The notes beneath the pieces were generated by a model. It was not told the DNA's origin, made no database searches, and saw only the letters and a list, made by a program, of their open reading frames with translations. DNA of 64,000 nt from Aminobacter sp. AP02 (lineage in GTDB: Bacteria; Pseudomonadota; Alphaproteobacteria; Rhizobiales; Rhizobiaceae), in contig NZ_QGGX01000012.1 in assembly GCF_003148805.1 (NCBI RefSeq), positions 1 to 64,000 on the forward strand, read 5' to 3'. The number at the start of each line of letters is the position of its first letter. Positions within the stretch are counted from its first letter, which is position 1. The translations under genes were made by a program, and so were the position numbers. This document shows, piece by piece, positions 60,580 to 64,000 of this stretch.

Positions 60580-61056
60580 TTAGCGCTTCGAGAACTGGAA
60601 GCTACGACGGGCCTTGGCCTTACCGTACTTCTTACGCTCGACGACACGGCTGTCGCGGGTCAGGAAGCCGCCCTTCTTGAGCACGCCGCGCAGCGTCGGC
60701 TCGTAGTAGGTCAGGGCCTTGGAGATGCCGTGACGAACAGCACCGGCCTGGCCCGAGAGACCGCCGCCGACGACGGTGGCGATGACATCGTACTGGCCGA
60801 CGCGGTTAGCCGCGACGATTGGCTGGTTCAGGATCATCTGCAGCACCGGGCGCGCGAAGTAAGCCGCGAATTCCTTGCCGTTGACGATGATCTTGCCGGT
60901 GCCCGGCTTCACCCAGACGCGGGCGATGGCGTCCTTGCGCTTGCCGGTGGCATAGGCGCGGCCGCTCTTGTCGAGCTTCTGGACGTGGACCGGAGCTGCC
61001 GGCTGTGCGGCTGCAGCGACGGTGCCGAGTTCTGCGAGCGAGCTGAGATCAGCCAT
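60580..61056 (-). CDS. rpsI: 30S ribosomal protein S9
   Basis: 158 aa. The S9 fold with [17 protein letters not shown] and the C-terminal positively charged tail ending [17 protein letters not shown], which reaches the P-site tRNA. The N-terminal ~30 residues (Ala/Pro-rich) are an alphaproteobacterial extension. Two bases separate it from rplM, the standard pair. Confidence 0.97.
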   Translation of the reverse strand: MADLSSLAELGTVAAAAQPAAPVHVQKLDKSGRAYATGKRKDAIARVWVKPGTGKIIVNGKEFAAYFARPVLQMILNQPIVAANRVGQYDVIATVVGGGLSGQAGAVRHGISKALTYYEPTLRGVLKKGGFLTRDSRVVERKKYGKAKARRSFQFSKR

Positions 61057-61058
61057 GA

Positions 61059-61523
61059 TTACGAGGCCTTCTTGTTCTTGGCGTTCAGCGCGCCGACGTC
61101 GAGCGTAACGGGCTGCTGAGCGACATGCGGATGGTCGGCGCCTGCATAGACGCGGAGATTCTTCATCTGGCGACGGCCGAGCGGACCGCGCGGGATCATG
61201 CGCTCAACGGCCTTCTCGAGGACGCGCTCCGGGAAACGGCCTTCGAGCAGCTGGCGCGCAGTGCGCTCCTTGATGCCGCCGGGATGGCCGGTGTGCCAGT
61301 AGTACACCTTGTCGGTGAACTTCTTGCCGGTGAACACGACCTTGTCGGCATTGATGATGATGACATTGTCACCGTCGTCGACGTGAGGCGTGAAAGTGGG
61401 CTTGTTCTTGCCGCGGAGGATGTTGGCGACGATGGTGGCGAGACGGCCGACGACGAGACCTTCGGCGTCGATCAGCACCCACTTCTTCACCACGTCCGCA
61501 GGCTTCTGCGAAAAGGTTGTCAT
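61059..61523 (-). CDS. rplM: 50S ribosomal protein L13
   Basis: 154 aa. Early-assembly 50S protein. Recognisable [24 protein letters not shown] and [20 protein letters not shown] blocks. First gene of the rplM-rpsI unit on the minus strand, driven by the promoter at 61647-61675 and preceded by a structured leader. Confidence 0.97.
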   Translation of the reverse strand: MTTFSQKPADVVKKWVLIDAEGLVVGRLATIVANILRGKNKPTFTPHVDDGDNVIIINADKVVFTGKKFTDKVYYWHTGHPGGIKERTARQLLEGRFPERVLEKAVERMIPRGPLGRRQMKNLRVYAGADHPHVAQQPVTLDVGALNAKNKKAS

Positions 61524-61579
61524 GGTTATATGCTTTCGGTTCGGACCTTCCGGAGAAGGCGTTTCTTGTTGCTTTTATT

Positions 61580-61639
61580 GGCTCCGGGCAGCAGCCTTGG
61601 CCAATAACAAAAGCGGCGACCGTTTCGGGTCGCTGCTTT
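61580..61639 (-). promoter_or_regulatory. Structured 5' leader of rplM-rpsI (two hairpins)
   Basis: On the minus strand, from about 61639 downward, AAAGCAGCGACC pairs with GGTCGCCGCTTT around GAAAC and is followed by a T-rich TTTTGTTATT, so it resembles an intrinsic terminator. Directly after, TTATTGGC pairs with GCCAATAA around a 17-nt loop (down to about 61574). The first hairpin starts at the predicted transcription start of rplM. It also stands at the 3' side of the thioesterase gene and may end that transcript. Confidence 0.6.
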
Positions 61640-61646
61640 GGATGGG

Positions 61647-61675
61647 CTTATAGGTGAGCGTTAACGACGCGTCAA
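61647..61675 (-). promoter_or_regulatory. Sigma-70-type promoter for rplM-rpsI
   Basis: Minus strand TTGACG (61675-61670), a 17-nt spacer and TATAAG (61652-61647). Both hexamers match the consensus at five of six positions. Transcription would start at about 61640. Confidence 0.75.
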
Positions 61676-61737
61676 GCGCACGGAGTTGGCGTCCAAGACG
61701 AAAAGGATAGTGAAAACAATACGATAATGAATAGGTA

Positions 61738-62202
61738 TTATTTTACCACATCGCCGTTACGCTTAGGTGGGATCGAATAGGTACCCGTGGCGTGCGCAAC
61801 GGTGTGCCGGTCAGGTCCAGCGACGATGTCGATGTCGAACACCATCAGGCTCCTGCCCAGCTTCAAGATGCGGCAGTGGCCGTCGATCGGCCCGGCTTCG
61901 GCCTTGCGCATGAAATTGATGTTGAGATTGGTCGTGACCGACAGCGCGTCGGGGCCGGCGTGGCTGAGCACGCAGACATAGCCGCCTATGTCGGCAAGCG
62001 TGAAAAGCGACGGACCGGAGACAGTTCCGCCCGGCCTTAGATGGCGCTCATCGGCATTGAGCCGCACTGTGCAGCCACCCGGAAACACCTCGGTCACCTG
62101 ATAGAAGTCATAGTGCTCGTTGAGTTGCGGGTAGACCTCCTCCAGCAGTCGGTTGACCTCGGCGGCTGTCATCAGCGGCTTCAACCCATTCTGCTCTGGC
62201 AT
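61738..62202 (-). CDS. PaaI-family hotdog-fold thioesterase
   Basis: 154 aa. Single hotdog domain (about residues 40-145) with RPGGTVSGPSLFTLADIGGYVC, in which Asp in the LADIGG helix is the likely catalytic residue, and NLNINFMRKAEAG in the 4HBT-type pattern. Acts on acyl-CoA; the chain type is unknown. ATG at 62202. It sits next to, but divergent from, an enoyl-CoA hydratase gene. Confidence 0.88.
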   Translation of the reverse strand: MPEQNGLKPLMTAAEVNRLLEEVYPQLNEHYDFYQVTEVFPGGCTVRLNADERHLRPGGTVSGPSLFTLADIGGYVCVLSHAGPDALSVTTNLNINFMRKAEAGPIDGHCRILKLGRSLMVFDIDIVAGPDRHTVAHATGTYSIPPKRNGDVVK

Positions 62203-62361
62203 GTTCGATCATTTCCCCCGGGCCGGATGCTGCGTTCCGGAATCTGCTTCTCACCAGTCGTTACCAAGACATAGTTGGGAACTAAGGTTCAAGGCTGCGC
62301 GTATAAGCCTATGGTTCGACACAGGCGATTCTTTCGCCTCTCGAATCCAAAGAGGGACACT

Positions 62362-63183
62362 ATGGCAGAAATCGTCGCTATCAAGCGCAGCGAACCGGAG
62401 GGGCCGGTCTGGTCCAGGCTTGAGAAGGGCGTCTTGCGCCTGACGCTCGCCAATCCGCCGGCCAATGCACTGTCGCTCGAGACCATGGCAGCGCTTCAAT
62501 CGCAACTCGATGGCGCCCGCGACGACCAGGCGGTTCGGGTGATCGTGCTCGCCGCGACCGGCAAGGTGTTCTGCGCAGGGCACGATCTCAAGGAAATGAC
62601 CGCGCATCGAGGTGACGCGGATCGCGGACGCGCCTTTTTCGAACTCACTCTGCAGCGTTGCTCGACGCTGGTGCAGTCAATCGTCCGACACCCCAAGCCG
62701 GTGATCGCCGAAGTCGATGGGCTGGCGACAGCGGCCGGCCTGCAACTGGTGGCCAGTTGCGATCTCGCGATCGCTTCGGATCAGTCCACCTTCTGCACCC
62801 CAGGCGTCAATATCGGCCTGTTCTGCTCGACGCCGATGGTCGCGTTGTCGCGGAACGTTTCGCGCAAGCAGGCGATGGAAATGCTTCTGACCGGCGAGAC
62901 GATCGATGCCACGGCCGCGCGCGATTTCGGTCTGGTCAATCGCGTGGTGCCGCGGGAGTACCTGAATCATATTGTCGGGAAATACGTTCAAACCATTGTT
63001 TCGAAATCACCCTTGACGCTGAAGATCGGCAAGGAGGCGTTCTACGCCCAGGCCGAGATGGGATTGGCGCAAGCCTACGATCATGCCTCGCGGGTAATGG
63101 TCGAAAACATGCTGGCAAAGGATGCCGAGGAAGGAATCGGCGCTTTCATCGAAAAGCGCGAAGCGGAGTGGAAGGGGGAATAG
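62362..63183 (+). CDS. Enoyl-CoA hydratase/isomerase family protein
   Basis: 273 aa crotonase-fold protein. Oxyanion-hole segments FCAGHDLKEM (~residue 74) and DGLATAAGLQLVASCD (~125). The usual catalytic Glu pair is only partly recognisable: the second motif here reads TPGVNIGLFCS, without the PEV/PE glutamate, so it may be a non-hydratase member such as the mammalian ECHDC3 type. GAGGGA before the ATG at 62362. A VOC gene follows after 2 bp. Confidence 0.88.
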   Translation: MAEIVAIKRSEPEGPVWSRLEKGVLRLTLANPPANALSLETMAALQSQLDGARDDQAVRVIVLAATGKVFCAGHDLKEMTAHRGDADRGRAFFELTLQRCSTLVQSIVRHPKPVIAEVDGLATAAGLQLVASCDLAIASDQSTFCTPGVNIGLFCSTPMVALSRNVSRKQAMEMLLTGETIDATAARDFGLVNRVVPREYLNHIVGKYVQTIVSKSPLTLKIGKEAFYAQAEMGLAQAYDHASRVMVENMLAKDAEEGIGAFIEKREAEWKGE

Positions 63184-63185
63184 GC

Positions 63186-63608
63186 GTGGAACAGCGGATT
63201 TCGCTTGTGACCCTGGGGGTCGACAACCTTGATCGTGCCATACGCTTTTACGAAGCGATGGGACTGCAGCGGAATACGACGATCACGGAAGGAGTTGCGT
63301 TCTTTCAGATGGGTGGGCTGGTGCTCGGTCTCTGGGGACGTGACCAACTGGCCACTGACGCGGGTGTTGTGGGTTCCAAAGGTAGTTTTTCAGGCATGTC
63401 GCTTGCCTACAACACGCGTTCCGAGGCCGAGGTGGACGAGGTTCTGGCCCATGCCGAGCGCGCCGGTGGGCGTATCGTAAAGCCGGCGCAGCGCGCGTTC
63501 TGGGGCGGCTGGTACGGCTATTTCGCCGACACCGAGGGCCATCTGTGGGAGGTGGCGCACAATCCCGATTTCCCGATCGCCGAGGACGGCAGTATCTCGT
63601 TACCGTGA
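63186..63608 (+). CDS. VOC-superfamily (glyoxalase/dioxygenase-like) protein
   Basis: 140 aa. Single VOC module pair (LVTLGVDNLDRAIRFYEAMG at the start, FADTEGHLWEVAHNP at the end). The metal-ligand set is incomplete compared with glyoxalase I: the final Glu (LWEVAHN) is kept. The start is GTG at 63186 with GGGGGAA upstream. Cotranscribed with the hydratase gene. Substrate unknown. Confidence 0.87.
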   Translation: MEQRISLVTLGVDNLDRAIRFYEAMGLQRNTTITEGVAFFQMGGLVLGLWGRDQLATDAGVVGSKGSFSGMSLAYNTRSEAEVDEVLAHAERAGGRIVKPAQRAFWGGWYGYFADTEGHLWEVAHNPDFPIAEDGSISLP

Positions 63609-63671
63609 TGCGCGTCGCCTTTGCGTGGCCCGCTGAAAACCGGTATTCCAAACCGGCGAACGAGGACGGCC

Positions 63672-64000
63672 ATGAACCACGACGCCTATGACAATGCCTA
63701 TATCGCCGGCATCTTGAATTCGGTCCGCACGATAGCGGTGGTCGGGGCCTCGCCCAACGACGTCAGGCCGAGCTTTTTCGTCACCAAATATCTGATCGAC
63801 AAGGGCTACGAGGTGTTTCCGGTCAATCCGGGTCATGCCGGCAAGGAGATTCTGGGTCGCACGGCATATGCCAGTCTCGCTGACATCCCCACCGCAATCG
63901 AGATGGTCGACATCTTCCGGGCGTCGGCTGCGGTGCCCGGCATCGTCGATGAGGTGCTCGATCTCGATCCACTGCCAAAGGTAATCTGGATGCAGCTGAC
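63672..64000 (+). CDS. CoA-binding domain protein (YccU-like), cut by window edge
   Basis: At least 109 aa are visible, running off the right edge. A Rossmann-type CoA_binding_2 domain with IAVVGASPNDVRPSFFV and GYEVFPVNPGHAGKEILG, then VDIFRASAAVPGIVDEVL. The ATG at 63672 follows GAGGA. Family members bind CoA; their role is unresolved. Confidence 0.88.
   Translation, partial: MNHDAYDNAYIAGILNSVRTIAVVGASPNDVRPSFFVTKYLIDKGYEVFPVNPGHAGKEILGRTAYASLADIPTAIEMVDIFRASAAVPGIVDEVLDLDPLPKVIWMQL

Overview
The window is chromosomal DNA from a high-GC alphaproteobacterium of the order Hyphomicrobiales (Rhizobiales), most likely the Phyllobacteriaceae (Mesorhizobium/Aminobacter-like). The evidence is the protein sequences (LdtR/L,D-transpeptidase pair, DUF1344, Cbp3-type chaperone, DUF2842, type 2 ArgC, K+-independent H+-pyrophosphatase, non-discriminating-type AspRS) and the gene order glyA-nrdR-ribDEH-nusB and speB-argC near rpsI-rplM. 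The genus is inferred. No rRNA, CRISPR array, phage or conjugation genes were seen. The only mobile DNA recognised is the end of an IS3-family element at the left edge, next to tRNA-Gln.

Layout. 1-13.9 kb: IS end, tRNA-Gln, a flippase-like membrane protein, ppx-rlmE, a drug-efflux MFS protein, guaB with a coupled membrane protein, rnd, a second MFS protein, aspS and a secreted protein of unknown function. 13.9-22.7 kb: parC, an AI-2E-family permease, an EamA permease, the N-degron transferase bpt, an RDD protein, hemB, and a probable 3-hydroxyisobutyryl-CoA hydrolase coupled to a small membrane protein. 22.7-25.1 kb: the cell-wall module ldtR-ldtP, whose intergenic region holds a long imperfect palindrome and a terminator. 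25.2-31.2 kb: glyA, nrdR, then ribD-ribE-ribH-nusB ending in a translationally coupled MFS gene that may move flavins. 31.4-35.2 kb: an osmoprotectant ABC importer in E. coli yehZYXW order. 35.4-42.7 kb: hppA, bamE, a cbp3-type chaperone, then the lipid block yceD-plsX-fabH, ihfA and a MerR regulator. 42.8-44.4 kb: tRNA-Pro and three tandem DUF1344 secreted miniproteins, each followed by a related hairpin.

44.5-54.6 kb is the main accessory region: a compact Wzy-type surface-polysaccharide locus with polymerase/ligase, initiating phosphoglycosyltransferase, GT4 glycosyltransferase, outer-membrane export lipoprotein, a GumC/Wzc-like co-polymerase whose C-terminal kinase-like domain has lost its Walker A lysine, a BioF2/FemAB-like acyltransferase and a polysaccharide deacetylase. 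No Wzx flippase is encoded in it. Its composition resembles Rhizobiales unipolar-polysaccharide adhesin loci; that equivalence is inference. An unrelated RibD-C/DHFR-like gene sits inside it.

54.6-64 kb returns to housekeeping: DUF2842 and ctaA (heme A), an APH(6)-like kinase behind argC, speB, a periplasmic glycerophosphodiesterase, a small secreted Lys-rich protein, rplM-rpsI with a good promoter and a hairpin at the predicted 5' end of the transcript, a PaaI-type thioesterase, an enoyl-CoA hydratase, a VOC protein and a CoA-binding protein cut by the right edge. Gene starts were chosen from ribosome-binding sites and family starts; many operon joints are ATGA/GTGA overlaps.
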